64,000 bases of DNA from Liolophura sinensis (GCF_032854445.1 NC_088301.1:23222226-23286225); one strand, 5' to 3'. Numbered from the stretch's first letter, positions 48,314 through 61,049 are shown. The notes: generated by a model not told the origin, from the letters alone. A program made the numbers and translations.

Positions 48314-48357
48314 GTTTGTAAGATACGATCTGATTGAGTCCAACAATTTGCGGTCAA
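48314..48357. repeat. Inverted-repeat partner of 22077-22121
   Basis: Complementary to the sequence next to the H2B promoter region. A CCAATCA-type word (complement) lies at about 48295. Confidence 0.7.
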
Positions 48358-48843
48358 GCCATGGTGTACGAGTGCAGGCAATGTTTCATGTTGGGGATGC
48401 AGAGTACTCTATTAAAAGAGAAGCGTTAACATGTGCAGGGATCCTTTGTTAAAGTGTTCCGACTGGAAGTTCATGCCGGGCGGGTAGGCCTAGGTTCATA
48501 TATCATATATGTACATGTATATATTATCTTTGTATGTATTTTTTGACTTCATAAATGGGCTTGCATGGTGAAGCGAACCGGCGGTGTCCAACTATATATT
48601 ATAGGCGATACTACAGGTTTTCTTCACATACCTGGGAGAAAATATGCACGTGCGTGTATTCAAGTATAAATATAAAAACTGCATTGCCAGAGTACACGTT
48701 ACACACTGAACGAGGAAATCGACATGCGTTTACTCACGTTTGAAACACGCAGACATGAACTGACCAAGCTGATTGTGAATGCATATATTGAAAATTTAAC
48801 ACTAGTGCTCAGACTGAAAGATCTCTTTCGGGAATATTTGGTT
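48358..48843. other. Intergenic before H4
   Basis: A TATAT cluster near 48500-48530 and no supported ORF. The AAGATCTCTTTCGGGAATATTTGG text at its end is the H4 histone downstream element on the other strand. Confidence 0.5.
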
Positions 48844-48859
48844 GGCCCTGAAAAGGGCC
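48844..48859 (-). terminator. Histone 3' stem-loop of H4
   Basis: The minus strand reads GGCCCTTTTCAGGGCC, 43 nt past the H4 stop, with CCCGAAAGAGATC (histone downstream element type) after it. Confidence 0.93.
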
Positions 48860-48902
48860 GTTGGGTTGTTGTTGTTGCTGGTGGTCCGAGAGGAGCTGGA
48901 GT

Positions 48903-49373
<471 letters not shown>

Positions 49374-49492
49374 TCAGGCGCAGCATACAAAGCCATACCT
49401 CGACACGTTAAGGAATACCTCGATCTAAAGCAGTCTGTCCCGTCCGCCCTAATCCCCCCGTAACCCCCTCCCACTTCTCATTCCACAGTGAT

Positions 49493-49496
<4 letters not shown>

Positions 49497-49543
<47 letters not shown>
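49497..49543. repeat. (CA)n microsatellite, long allele
   Basis: About 23 CA units, twice the length of the matching tract in copy A. Confidence 0.9.
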
Positions 49544-49545
<2 letters not shown>

Positions 49546-51411
49546 GAGAATGCAGTGTACATGAAAATCCATTATTGTACCAAGCACCATAACGGGATTA
49601 ATTATGAAAGTAATTACCCGATTGTAATTAACCTTCATCACCCACAAGCTTAGATTACAGAGAATGAATGATTATGGCTTAACGCCATAGATTACAGAGA
49701 AGATGTAGGCATATATATGCTAAGTTTCATGGAAATCGATTCCATACTTCAGGTAGAGGTGCATGGACAAAATCTGAATACACGGAAAAGCACTAAATGT
49801 TGGGCAAAGTCCTGAATGGGGGTAACTGTGAAAAGAGACAGGCAAACAAGCGTATACATACACTTTTAATGTGATCAAATTGCATGAGTAGGCCTACCTG
49901 AGACGCACACACATCTTGTGTACAAAACGTGCGTACGACACATTGACTTTTTTGAGAGCATACCGCACATATCGGAGACGGGCGATCTTATATACACGCT
50001 GCCCCAGCAGCAATGCACTTTCCAACTTAGGTTCACTGATTGGCGCTCGCCATGTATTTTGGTCTGGACCGATGAGAAAGATTCCCTTTAGAGTTATTCC
50101 CCCTGAACGGCCACTCGAAAACCAACTCTGCTACATGGCCTGCATGTCAGCCTGCTTCTCCTGCATGCCTGCCCGGACCTGTGCTGTCTACAGCTACAGC
50201 TAAGTATATGCCACTATACATTTAACAACAGCATCATTTTACGCGCATCTATATGGTGCCATCCCTCGACAAAAAGCAGTCTCTCCTATCCGCCCCAATC
50301 CCCCGTCACCCCCTCCCCACTTCTCATTCCAGTGATGCAAACACACCCACAGAGGCTTTTCTATATACATATATATGGTTCGTATTGGGATCATGTGGCT
50401 AACTAGTTTGACTTCATATAGGCCCGGATTGTTTCATGGGCCATTCGTTCATTTTGTGCATCAATTGATAGCACTACTGGTACATCCGTTTCAAGTTTGA
50501 ATGGAGAAATGCAGCAATCAGAAGAGAATGGAAAGCTCTGTTTTGGCACTCGTGCACAAGCCCCTAACCTTAAACCTATTACATTATGCACTGCCCTGTG
50601 ACATTGCTCCACGCGTACCAGTACCTGCAATATCTAGAATGTCTTCATACATGTATTCTACTTGGTTTGCTACATATGTATATACTGAACGTATGTTCGA
50701 TGGGGAAAGCACCTCAGTCCATACTCCGGCGTCCATTGCTGCCAATGTATGCATGTCGATCTCCTTACAACTACAATGCTGCATGCACGGATGTATAGAT
50801 GGCACGCACGGACTTCCGTGCAAGCTTGCACAAAATATGTAGGCCTACTCGCTATTCAAGAAACTTGATATAACACACACACCAGTCCAGGGATGTGTAA
50901 TCATTTTCTCCAGTCGCCAAAAATCTGGTTTAAGGTAGTATATATATGAACGTATATCTACATGTAGGCTAAATATAGACCCGCGAGTACACTCAAATGC
51001 CACCAAAAGAATAAAATAAAGTTAAAATAAAATAAATACGGGCGTACATCACATAATGTAAAAACGTTGCGCACTTGCCTGGGGAAGTACTGGCTTTGGG
51101 CGGGCAAGTGTTGCATCCATTTGGAGTGCACTTTGATGAAGGGTTCTTGTGGGCAAATTTATTGTGAAAATGAAAACTATAGGCCCAACAGGTGGCTAGC
51201 GAAATCCATGGCAAAAAGTGACCTTTTCCTCCATGCTTTAACAATGGGCGGCCATTTAGTTTTTGTTTTCGACACAAAAGGGTGCATGATAACGTGTCCC
51301 CCAGCTTCGGACCCGTCTTACAGAATCTATTATTTCTTCATTATTATTATTATTACATTTTTTTGTGTGAGTCCATGTATGCATGCATCAATTCTGTGAC
51401 TTATTTATATA

Positions 51412-51572
51412 TACGTGGACATACACGTTGGGAGCTACACGGGCTCTGCCCGGTTTCGTCCCACCATAATGCTGGCTGCCGTGGTATAAGTGGAATATTC
51501 TTGAGCACGGCGTAAAATAGCAATTAACAAGTAAGTAAGCAAGTAAATAAATAAAATAAATAAATAAATATA
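51412..51572 (+). mobile_element. SINE (copy B of the duplicated one)
   Basis: Same insertion and same tail (AACAAGTAAGTAAGCAAG) as 18634-18801. Confidence 0.8.
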
Positions 51573-51984
51573 GGAGCTATATGGATGAGTTCTCGGTCCA
51601 CTCACTTTCGCTTAATTTAGCACAATTTAACACCTTAAGTAGTGCTCAGATTGCTGTTTGTGGACGTTTGTCATTTTACTGCGCTACACACTATATAAAC
51701 CGCTGCATGCATGCATGGGAAGAGCAGACGAAGAGCAGTGAGTGAGCAACCTGTATGTGTATGGGATGCTTACATGGGGGATATGTAATGATTATGCCTT
51801 ATCGCCACATCGGCAGAATTCCAGACATGCACATCATGGCGAGTATATATAGAGAGAGGCTGTCCTCTTACTTACATGAAAGTAAGATTTCATATATAGG
51901 ACGTGTAAATTAAGAAGTAATGTGTTAATTTTAACAGAAAGTCTGTTGTCTTAGTGATGTAATAGAATGTGTTTGTGTGGGTGC

Positions 51985-52260
51985 ACACCAAATAAAAGTG
52001 TTATTAAAATAACACTGTTAATAACGTTTTTCTGTAACAGTTAACTAACACTTGTAGGCGTTGAAATAGGATGTGTTTATTAATTAACGCACGAAATTAA
52101 ACGCGTAAACATGTTTAGATGTTAAATCAACAACACCGAGAATATACTGGATTAACACGTTTGAATGTTAATGGGATAACACTTGAACACGTTGATTTAC
52201 CTGTAACAATTAACTGTCATTCAACCAAAAAATTAATGTATTAACATGTTATTAGAGGCC
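51985..52260. repeat. TTAACAC-rich stretch
   Basis: Words such as TTAACAC, TTAACACG, TTAACATG and their complements (GTGTTA, GTTAAT) recur every 10-30 bases, giving many possible short foldbacks. It is AT-rich and non-coding. Confidence 0.5.
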
Positions 52261-52715
52261 CACGCGTTTGGGAAAAAACGCTGGGATGGATCTGTTGATC
52301 ATATACACGGTCATACGTCAATCATATACACGTCGTTTATAAGGATGATATGTATAAAAATTAAACCATTTTCAACAACAACAGCAACAACCCCGGAAAC
52401 AGTGTTTTAAAAGTTTTATTAACATTTATTTCTGGTTATTAAAATCACAAAGTGCTCTTCCAAATGACATTTGTAATAATCCAAGTCTGTTACGTTCATG
52501 ATGGCTCATGTTTAAAGTGAATGTTGCAACAAAAAGTTTACCGGTTGGCCAAAATGCATTTAGCAAATCAGAAATCAGCCAATAGATTGCTTGATGCAGC
52601 ACACTTCTTTCATCAATTGTGGCTTATATAATATACATGTAAAAAAATTGACACAAATAAAACCCACGTTTTCATGGGATGATGTAAAAGTTAATTTGCC
52701 AGTTAGTCAAAATGC
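52261..52715. other. Intergenic, nothing recognised
   Basis: No ORF or repeat supported. Confidence 0.4.
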
Positions 52716-52717
52716 AC

Positions 52718-52865
52718 ACCAAAATGCAAACAAGCAGAATTTATCATGAGTCCGTGGATTCCCACACATACCAAAATGCAAACAAGCAGAATTTATCATG
52801 AGTCCGTGGATTCCCACACATACCAAAATGCAAACAAGCACAATTTATCATTGGTCAGTGGGTCA
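52718..52865. repeat. 52-bp tandem repeat, nearly three units
   Basis: Units at 52718, 52770 and 52822, each opening ACCAAAATGCAAACAAGCA. The first two are almost perfect; the third decays after TTTATCAT. Confidence 0.92.
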
Positions 52866-52911
52866 AAAACGCCTTACACATGAGTAACATGTTACATATT
52901 ACTCTGTGTGA

Positions 52912-54221
52912 TCAGTTTACTACTGAGACAGGAGGTGTAGCCTGGTTTAATACTTTTGAAAATTTTATCCAGTTAGAACATTTCTTCTTAGTGTAGAGGT
53001 CCTCTAGTACCCAGTGTTGTAGTATACACAAGAGAGGGGAATATATGGCTGGATAGGACATATCAAAGACATAGTACACAGCCATGCGAAGTATTAGCCT
53101 GTTGAAGGCATTCTCGGTGTTTGTAAATATGAACTCTCCACCTGCCAACACATATGCACATTTGAAAGTGTCGCCTGCAAGGAAAACCCTAACAGATCGA
53201 GGTGTCAAGGGAGCACTCTGAGGTTTTTCGGGATTGTATCCAACTGCTGAATCTGCAGAATATAAAAACAAATGTAAATTAGCACTTTCTGTTAATATTG
53301 TTGGATATTCGCTTTGCTGTATTCAGAGAATACTCACAATTCCCCCACTTCTAAGTTCTGTTAGAAATTTGTGTTCATGCTAAATCTGCTTCCACATTAT
53401 CTGAAGTCAGTTTTCTGCTCTCTAATTTCATAAATCCCTATCTGAAACAGTTTACACTCCAATAGCTCATGTGACACAGGTAACAGACTCTGATCTCCAG
53501 ATGATATCACTCTTCAAGGCTATCAGTTGATAATGGCACTTAGTATGTGGTTGCACCTTGCACTTGCCTGGATAATGGAAAGGCAGGATTTGGACTTTTT
53601 CCCTTTGCCGCGATCCTTCATGACCAGTTTCTCAAGGTGCTGAATGAGCAGTATTTCCCCTCAAAGTGTCACTTTCCTAAAAAGAAATTTAACAAGGCTA
53701 AACCTTTGCTCTTTGGAGAGCTGCTCAGAAGTACATATACAGTAAGAAATACATAAATAATAAGTTCTGAAGATTCAACTGTTGAGTGATGTTTTTCAGC
53801 ACATCAGAATTGGAGGCATGCTGTTATTTGTCAGATATACCAACCAACCTTTTAAATGCACTTACAAAATCTCCCTGTGCAAAACAGGGATAGTTTAGCA
53901 GAATAGGAGATGTTTTTCCATCTTCTATTGTCCTTATCCACTGCAACCGATTTTTGCGCATCACGCCCAGAAGGAGTCTGATGTCGTTTCTCCCACAAGG
54001 CCCTTCCCATTCCTTCTGTAATTCGGCAACGTTTTTCTTATATTCCTCGCCAGAAGTCATTCTTGAGGGGATGGTTTTGGTGGAAGTGGAAGCTTGCACT
54101 GGACCCCTTGATGACAGTTTCAGTTGTTTTCTACTGCTTCCTTCAGAGGGAGATCGAGGGCTTTGGCTGTTCGCTTTGAAACGCAGTGTCCTTATACGTT
54201 GACTTATTTTACCGACAAAGA
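52912..54221 (-). CDS. SAMD3-like protein gene, last two exons only
   Basis: Exons 54221-53841 and 53252-52912 (minus), intron GT-AG. The phase fits: the first ends with one base and the second supplies two. The upstream edge has a clear acceptor (TTTTGTTTCAG). The encoded part has a Ser/Pro/Lys-rich stretch, then a helical module with EEYKKNVAELQKEW, MRKNRLQWIRT and ILLNYPCFAQGDFV. The C-terminal domain holds AGGEFIFTNTENAFNRLI and YYVFDMSYP. This order resembles the C-terminal half of vertebrate and invertebrate 'sterile alpha motif domain-containing protein 3-like' proteins, which are themselves uncharacterised. The SAM domain and 5' exons are not seen. LINE-B lies directly upstream, so the gene is either split by it or truncated. 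Confidence 0.6.
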
Positions 54222-54224
54222 CTG

Positions 54225-54600
54225 AAACAAAACTAAACATTCTAAGCATTCGAGATGCATACTGCATTTTCTTAACAATATGTATAACAGGTTGCAGTTT
54301 ACTGCATATACTAACCAAAGCTTGTGTGATTATATACAATTAAAATGTCGTCAGAGGTGCTAAGTTAGAGTTAGAAATGATCCTCAAAAAAAAAAAATTT
54401 GAACTTCTAACTGGGAAAAAGTGGAGACAAGACAGACCGCTTTGCTTGATGCAACAATATGCATCTGCTAATGGAAAAAGGTATAATATTTTTGTTCAGA
54501 CATTAAGATCAACTGGTTTGGAAGCTGCTCAAAAATAACAGGCATTTCTACTACCATTTTAAAGGCCAATTCCTATCACACATACATGAGTGTAATGTTT
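54225..54600. other. Intron or flank upstream of the SAMD3-like exons
   Basis: The reading frame stays open about 39 codons beyond the acceptor, but without similarity. A poly-A run lies at 54389-54399. No further exon is seen. Confidence 0.4.
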
Positions 54601-54918
54601 TCTGGCGTTTTCCGCCCCAAATGGGCGATGCATGCCACACCTTTACGTGATATTGGGTTGGCTTGGCTTATTTTTCCTTAGTTTGTTATGTATACATTAG
54701 ATAGGTAAATATATGCACTCATATATATTAGGTTCAGGGCAAGTTAGGCTCATAGACGAGGGGAGACAGGCATTAGCATATATAGTTCCGTGTTAAAGAC
54801 ATATACCGGCAATACATATAGATACATAGTCACAGAGTATAAAAACAAATTCACAGCTGAAATATTTCCATGTAAAATAAATACCTAAAACAAATTTTTT
54901 CCCCCTTATTTCGTAAGA

Positions 54919-55555
54919 TTAATTTAAAATCGATGGCAACGGGTTAAAAAAATTGGCAACTGCCCGAAATACCTTATTGGTGTTGTTCCTGGGACATAAA
55001 ATGCATTTCGTGTCTATCGTTTTAATTCCCAGGGCTCGCAATTCTCTGTAAAATAAATTTCGTGCGTAAGTATGGCGTTGACAATGTAACAAGAAGTGGT
55101 CTGTGCTATCCTCCACCATACATTCCTTACAGAGGCCTCTATCATGGAGAGCGAAACGAAATAAATATGAATTTGTTTGTATATGGCCGGATAAAAACCT
55201 GAATACAAGGATCTCATCGTGGCGACAACGTAAAGAAAAACTATAGGTAAGGGACACGGATGGATTATGCGTATGGAATATTCTACCCTTTTTTGAGTTG
55301 TCCCAGTCTTGTTGCCAGATGTCAATAAACTTGGGAGTAATAAAACTAAGGCATTCAGATAAAGATAACGGAACATGAACAGAAATATGGGGAAATGAAA
55401 GTGCTTCTTTAGCTAAACTGTCGGCCAACTCATTGCCAGGTACGTCGACATGAGCCGGTACCCATTCGAGTGATACTGAAACACCCATAAAATGAAGGTC
55501 AGTACATAGATGTAATAGCCGATATATAATTTTAGAAGATGTTTTCCAGGTATAG
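54919..55555 (-). pseudogene. LINE-B RNase H C-terminal half and Cys-His tail
   Basis: WVPAHVDVPGNELADSLAK is the RNase H C-terminal motif. It is followed by GHIQTNSYLFRFAL and CKECMVEDSTDHFLLHC (zinc-finger-like tail). The natural end is NFFNPLPSILN. The longer open frame upstream (to 55824) is an out-of-frame reading of the RT region. Confidence 0.85.
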
Positions 55556-56400
55556 TTGATACTTGAAAGATTTGGATATTTTAACGGGCAAATCGTTGAG
55601 TTTGACAAGCACCTCTTTATCAGACTTCTTTGTACAGATAACCCCTTCAGTCTTAGTAGACGAAAATTTAAAACCCCATTTATTGCTCCATTCCATGATG
55701 GCATATATTCCTCGCTGGATATATCTCCTACAAACATTGATGTTTCGAGCACGAATCCATAGGGCTTTATCATCGGCAAACAACGAACATTTAAGCCTAG
55801 GATGAATAGCTTTCGGCAGATCATTAATGGCTATATTAAATAGAGTGAGTGATAAAACGCTCCCCTGTGGCACCCCATTGTCTACAGGGCGTAGCTGAGA
55901 AAAATGCCTACCGACACGAACTTGAATAAAACGATCAGTTAGAAAATCTTTTATCCATCCTAGCATTTTCCCACTTATACCAATATCCTTTAGTTTCATT
56001 AATACACCCGTCCTCTACACCATATCATACGCCTTTTCGATGTCTAAAAAAAAAAAACAGCAAATAAATGCTCTTTAGCAGAAAAACATTTTCGTATTTC
56101 AGTTTCCATTGTCACCACATGATCCGTAGTGCATCTGTCAGACCGAAATCCACTCTGTACAGAGGACAGAACATTATTTTTTGTTAGGAAATACACTAAC
56201 CGGGAATTGATCATTCTTTTCATGTATTTGCAGATGCACGACGTTAGAGCTATGGGCCGATAGAATGATGGTAGGGACTGATCTTTTCCAGGTTTAGGGA
56301 CTGGAATGACTACAGCTCTCTTCCAGGTGGATGGTTACCTCATGTTTGACCATATAGTAATGTACAATAAAAGTAACGTGTTAAGACAGCGCTCAGGCAG
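55555..56400 (-). pseudogene. LINE-B reverse transcriptase
   Basis: The part at 55999-55555 reads VDNGVPQGSVLS, SLFADDKALW (active-site FADD) and WGFKFSSTKTEGV. A frame further upstream (56040-56400) holds FYRPIALTSC and SGFRSDRCTTDHV. The RT breaks off at FKY (normally FKYLGV), where it joins the RNase H part out of frame; the thumb, connection and first RNase H aspartate are deleted. Confidence 0.8.
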
Positions 56401-56412
56401 GTTTCTAAGCAT

Positions 56413-57717
56413 TTAATACGTGATGGCGTCTTCTCCAGGGGAAGAATCCACATGCGGAGATAAAGCTTGTCTCAGTTCTGTAATACTAAAGTCGTCATTA
56501 ATGGCCATATCATCAAAAGCTACATTGTTAAAAGGGTTCATTTCTTCAACTTCATTTTTATGTGGGATAAATTCTGGATTATAGTTGTCTGAACTGGACA
56601 CAAAGGAGAACGCATCAACCAGAACATTAGCTTTGTCCTCAATGGACACATGTTTTACCCCGTCAGATATAATTGTGGGAATTAACTTTGTTCCATACAG
56701 ATTTGATGGTAGACTTGGCATTTAGACTAGAACAGAACTTTCGCCAGCATTCTTTCTGCGTTCTCTTGATGGTCCGCTATGCGATAGCTTTGGCTTTCTT
56801 ACATATGATGTCCTCCACTAATCTAGTACGTCACGCTCGGTTCTTCCGGCGCATCTTGGGTTGGACTACTCCAGATGACTTTGGAATAGAGTTATTTGTC
56901 GCAGTGGACATAGCTTCAAGTATGTTGTTGCTAAATATATCAATATCTTCACTGAATGTATCACTTGAAAATGATTTTATACATTCATGTCTACACAGAT
57001 CCCAGTCGGCTTTATGTACTTTCCAACGGTTGTCCCAAGCTGTTGACGTGTGGGGAAAATTGTATATAGCATAAACTGGGTAATCGTCACTCCCAATAGG
57101 AGAGGTCTTCTCCACAGACCAAGTATAATTTTGACTGATATCAGGTGTACATATTGCAAGGCCTAAGGCTGATGTATTGCCTGTACAAGGGTCTATGAGT
57201 GTTCCTGTACCATCATCTAGACTAACTAAGTCATTTTCTTGGATAAAATCTACAACTGTTCTTCCATTAGTGTGTTATTTCCCCACCCCTCAAAGGACTA
57301 TGAGCATTAAAATCTCCACAAATAATATGACTTTTTGCAAAAGGATAGAATCGAATTAAAATCAACTGGGTTTAGCTTTTTACAAGGATTATACAAGTTA
57401 ACTACAGTAATAGATTTGTTATATAAGGTAGAATAATTAACAGCCTGGCATTCTATAGAGGTAAAGTGGGGCAGCTCTATTTCAGAATATGATAGCCCAT
57501 TTCTTAAGAAAATAGCCAGCCCACCCTTCTCCCCTGTATCCCTATCACGTCTATATATTGTGTAGCCAGGGTAGGTGAAATCAATAGATTTCTTTAAATA
57601 TGTCTCTTGGAGACATACAACATCCGGAGCTGGAGAAACATTGGATAAATGAAATTTGAACTCCTGGCCATGAGACCGTGTAGCCTGAACGTTATATTGT
57701 AGGACATTAAAAGCCAT
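56413..57717 (-). pseudogene. LINE-B APE endonuclease and linker
   Basis: Pieces at 57717-57307 hold QYNVQA, LQETYLK (catalytic E) and RRDRDTGEKGGLAIFLR. The piece at 57115-56831 opens with PIGSDDYPV, the SDH-type motif with D in place of H. The 56721-56413 piece is the linker to RT and ends SSPGEDAI. At least two frameshifts separate them. Confidence 0.8.
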
Positions 57718-57789
57718 TACAGAGGTAATAGATGCTAAGTAATACAGATACGAGGTGGATACTGTGGCGATTTTGCTAGAGACAGTATA

Positions 57790-59800
57790 TTATTTCATAT
57801 AATTGCATGGGAGGTTAGGGGTTAATTTTCTGCCTTGTCCATAACGTAGACACAGGTTTTACCTGTAGAATGTAAATTTTTATGGGTTAGACATATCCTT
57901 TAATTAAATTAGAATTTTTGTGGAATATTTTGAAATATATATATATATATTTTTTTAACATATAGAGACAGGGTATTTTGTGCACTCATGAGAGCAAGTT
58001 GTTTTTGGCGCCTTGATATAACTTTTGAAGGACACAGTTTCCGTGGACCCCTGTCCTTTCCAACGTAAGAATTTTAACACTTGATGACTTAATCAGAACA
58101 CCATATTTCACGTATAATACACTGACATGTTGAAGGAGTTTCTCTCCAAGCTTGATGATCAGATATTGTTTGACTAGGTTGTAAACAACAGTTTTTTTTA
58201 GCGACCTTAAGTTTGGCGAAACATCCGCCATTGTTAATATTTTGAAGTGACAAATTCGAGTAGAGTTTCCATTACTTTTGGACATATTCTTGCTGTAACA
58301 AACCACGTACGGCATCTTTCCAGTTAAAACAACATTTGTACTCACTGACTGTGGCATGATTTTGGCATAAAACGTCCTTTGTACCAAGTTTAAGACACTA
58401 AATCATTTTTTTGTGGTTGTTGTTGTTGCTTCGCCGCGCACGATCGTCGTTCACGGTGAACTGCCGCTAGACGAGGTTGTCTACTTTACGACATCCTTTA
58501 GTGTTAAACTCATATTGAAGAGTTTCAAAAGGGGCATTAACTTGTATTTGCGAAAGTAAATAGTTTCACTCCACAGGCTCATCTCCTTTCTACCTACAAG
58601 TTATTGTTCATCTTTCCATTATTAAGAAAAAAAAAATGTGCCATGACATTAGATACGCATGTACATGTATAGTATTTCTATACACAGATGTTGTTACTTT
58701 GGTATTAGCCAATCAGTGCTCTGAGTACCATCCTTGGTACTCATGAATATTTATGAGTGTAGACTATAAATACTGGGCAAATTCCCACTTTTAGTCCCAG
58801 ATGATCTCGGACCACCGTCGTGTTAACATCTAAATTTCCACCTAGTTAGCTTTCTAAGGCAGGTATTTTACATGTATATAAACAGTGTGAAGTGGTAGCT
58901 AGATAAGTTGTCAGCACTGCAGTGGGGTTTCAGCTTTAGAGCATACCTAGAGACAGTGGGACTGCTAGTTCCAAATTGTGACACAAGTGTTCCCAGGCTG
59001 TGGGACTGACTTTCCCAGGCTGTGAGACTGATATTCCCAACCATGATTGAGACAGTATATCTCAATAGTTTGTCACTGGGATTTTCTGGACCAAAATTTT
59101 ATAATTCCCAAGTAAGAGCTGAAACATTTATACTGGGAGAATTTGTGCATAAGTGCCCCTGAGCAATCAGGGGACTGGGATTCCCAGTTTCGGCACAGTG
59201 AGACGCCGAGTCCCAGAATTTGAAACTCGTTTTCCCAAGTTATTACTGGACCAATTCTGGAACTGTTACTCCCAGAGAAGACCTGAAAGTATTATTTACG
59301 GATAATGTCCCCACACATGGCTGACATATTGTCTATATGACACCAGTGGGACATACCACTATCACAGCAGTACTAGGTTTAATACCTCCCTGAGATATCC
59401 CTAACACAGTTATCTGAACCATCTGAAGTACAGATGTTGTGCTTGTACACAGTACTGGCACTTTTACATATATATATATATTAACATACTCCTGTCACTC
59501 TATTTTAATAAAACTGTTGCTGCTGTTTGTTGAACCTTAAAAATCGGACTTTTCTTGGTTATTCGAAGTTCAGAGCTAACTAGTGTTTTCCCCAAACATA
59601 CTACTGAATGACACGGACTGACCGAGCTGACATTCAAAAGAATCCATAGTAGCGAACGTCTCCAGCAGTATACAGATATTGTTCCAGAGTTCGACACTGG
59701 GTGCTTCACGCTACCAATATTGTGCTTTCCCCTGTAGTAAATGGTGTGATTTGGAACTGGGATATCTGTATCGTTAAGAAGATATATATATAAAAACAAA
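57790..59800. other. Foreign block inside LINE-B, unidentified
   Basis: In LINE-C the ORF1-endonuclease gap is only about 180 bp, so about 2 kb has been added here. A 12-base direct repeat GAGACAGTATAT occurs at 57779-57790 and 59049-59060 and may be a target-site duplication of part of it. The block has a minus-strand open frame (58387-57986, 133 codons, internal MADVSPNLRS) with no family match, and a cluster of TCCCA/TGGGA motifs (58780-59290). Confidence 0.4.
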
Positions 59801-59818
59801 TCGCTACAATACTATTCA

Positions 59819-61008
59819 CTATGAATTTTCTTCTTCGGAAGACAGAGCGGCTAGTACACCACTAAGGCGCTTGAAATTAACATGCTCTGAGCCAAAGTGG
59901 TTTTGGGCTATTTCAAATACCGCCCTAACCAAACCTGCTGCATCCGAAATTTCAAAAACCTTTAGCATAATTTCTGTAAAAACGGCCAGTAAACAAGTGA
60001 CCATATTATAAGAAATGTCTTCAGTCTGGGAACCGCTGTCGGCATTAGTTTGAGTGAATACTGATCTCATTACAGGCTTTGCTTGATAGACTTAGCAGGC
60101 TTACTCAAAATGTGGAGGTTGAGAAGATTGAACAGGGTGCGATTCCTCTGTAGGAGTTTCATATGGTGTACCTACGAACAAAGCACGCTCATTTGGCCCT
60201 TCCGGATGGTGGTTCTCGTCGTCTCGTACTGCTTTTAGTGCCTGTCCAAATGAAATTTTCTATGTTACCTTGATAAACTGTGCCTTACAGACCTGTTTAC
60301 GACCAGGACACCCAAGATACGCCGAACTGTGCAGCATCCCACAGTTTACACATTACGGATAGTCCAGCTTATCACATTCATCAAATGTGTGAGACCTCCC
60401 ACATCTCGGGCATCTCTGGCGCCCTCTACAGTCAGAAGAAATATGGCCGTACATCTGGCACTTACAACAACGTACAACAGGCGGGACGTAATTTTCAACT
60501 TTAAATACTTCATATCCTAAATGTACTTCTTCAGGTAGGTTTTCTAAGTCGAATAGAGCAGGAGACATTTTGTAGGAACTGTCTCTTTTCCCTTTAACAA
60601 TCTCTGTTCTTTAGTCACCGCTTTTTTTTAGGGTCCCAAGAACTTCCTCTTCCGTAACATCTTCACCTAAACCGTAGATAACCCCCCCCCCCCCCCCACC
60701 CGAGTAGAATAAGTAGATGTTTGTGCCCTACATACTATGTCCCGCCCCATCAATTCAGTTAATGTCAGGGCTTTCTTTACCCGTGTCGGCCCTGTGCATG
60801 TTACTAGTAGGTCTTTACCGTTTATTTTCTTGACCACTTTAACGTTGCCAATTGCTTGCTGAAGGGCCTGTCCAAACATGATGGGATTCCACGCAACGAT
60901 GAATAATCCACCAACAGATGATATTAGTACATTACTGTTATTTTCTGTGGTTTTAGGATTTACTTGCCCTTTCCTCTTTCCCTCAGCAGCCTTCCTGTCT
61001 AATGACAC
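59819..61008 (-). pseudogene. LINE-B ORF1 (gag-like, CCHC)
   Basis: The N-terminal piece (61008-60667) contains NVKVVKKINGKDLLVTCTGP. The central piece (60568-60353) has two zinc knuckles, CCKCQMYGHISSDC and CPRCGRSHTFDEC. The C-terminal piece (60070-59819) ends LSSEEENS. A poly-G run (minus strand) at 60680-60697 interrupts the first. This RNA-binding protein coats LINE RNA in active relatives. Confidence 0.8.
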
Positions 61009-61049
61009 GTTTTTACTTTTTTTTAAACTGTATATCTATACATCCACAG

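Larger units (their letters stand above)
54605..61010 (-). mobile_element. LINE-B, I/Nimb-like, internally deleted and interrupted
   Basis: From 5' to 3' on the minus strand: CCHC ORF1 in pieces (61008-59819), about 2 kb of foreign sequence (about 59800-57790), APE endonuclease (57717-56831), RT (56721-55555), RNase H and C-terminal tail (55555-54919), 3' UTR. The 3' end carries the CGCCC-CAAAT-GGGCG hairpin (54613-54627) that matches the LINE-A hairpin by position. The sequence differs clearly from LINE-A/C, so it is a second subfamily. Several stops and frameshifts make it inactive. Confidence 0.8.

Noticed and set aside
57986-58387. 133-codon minus-strand ORF inside the LINE-B insertion
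   Set aside because: No family resemblance I could defend; kept only as a note in the block description.
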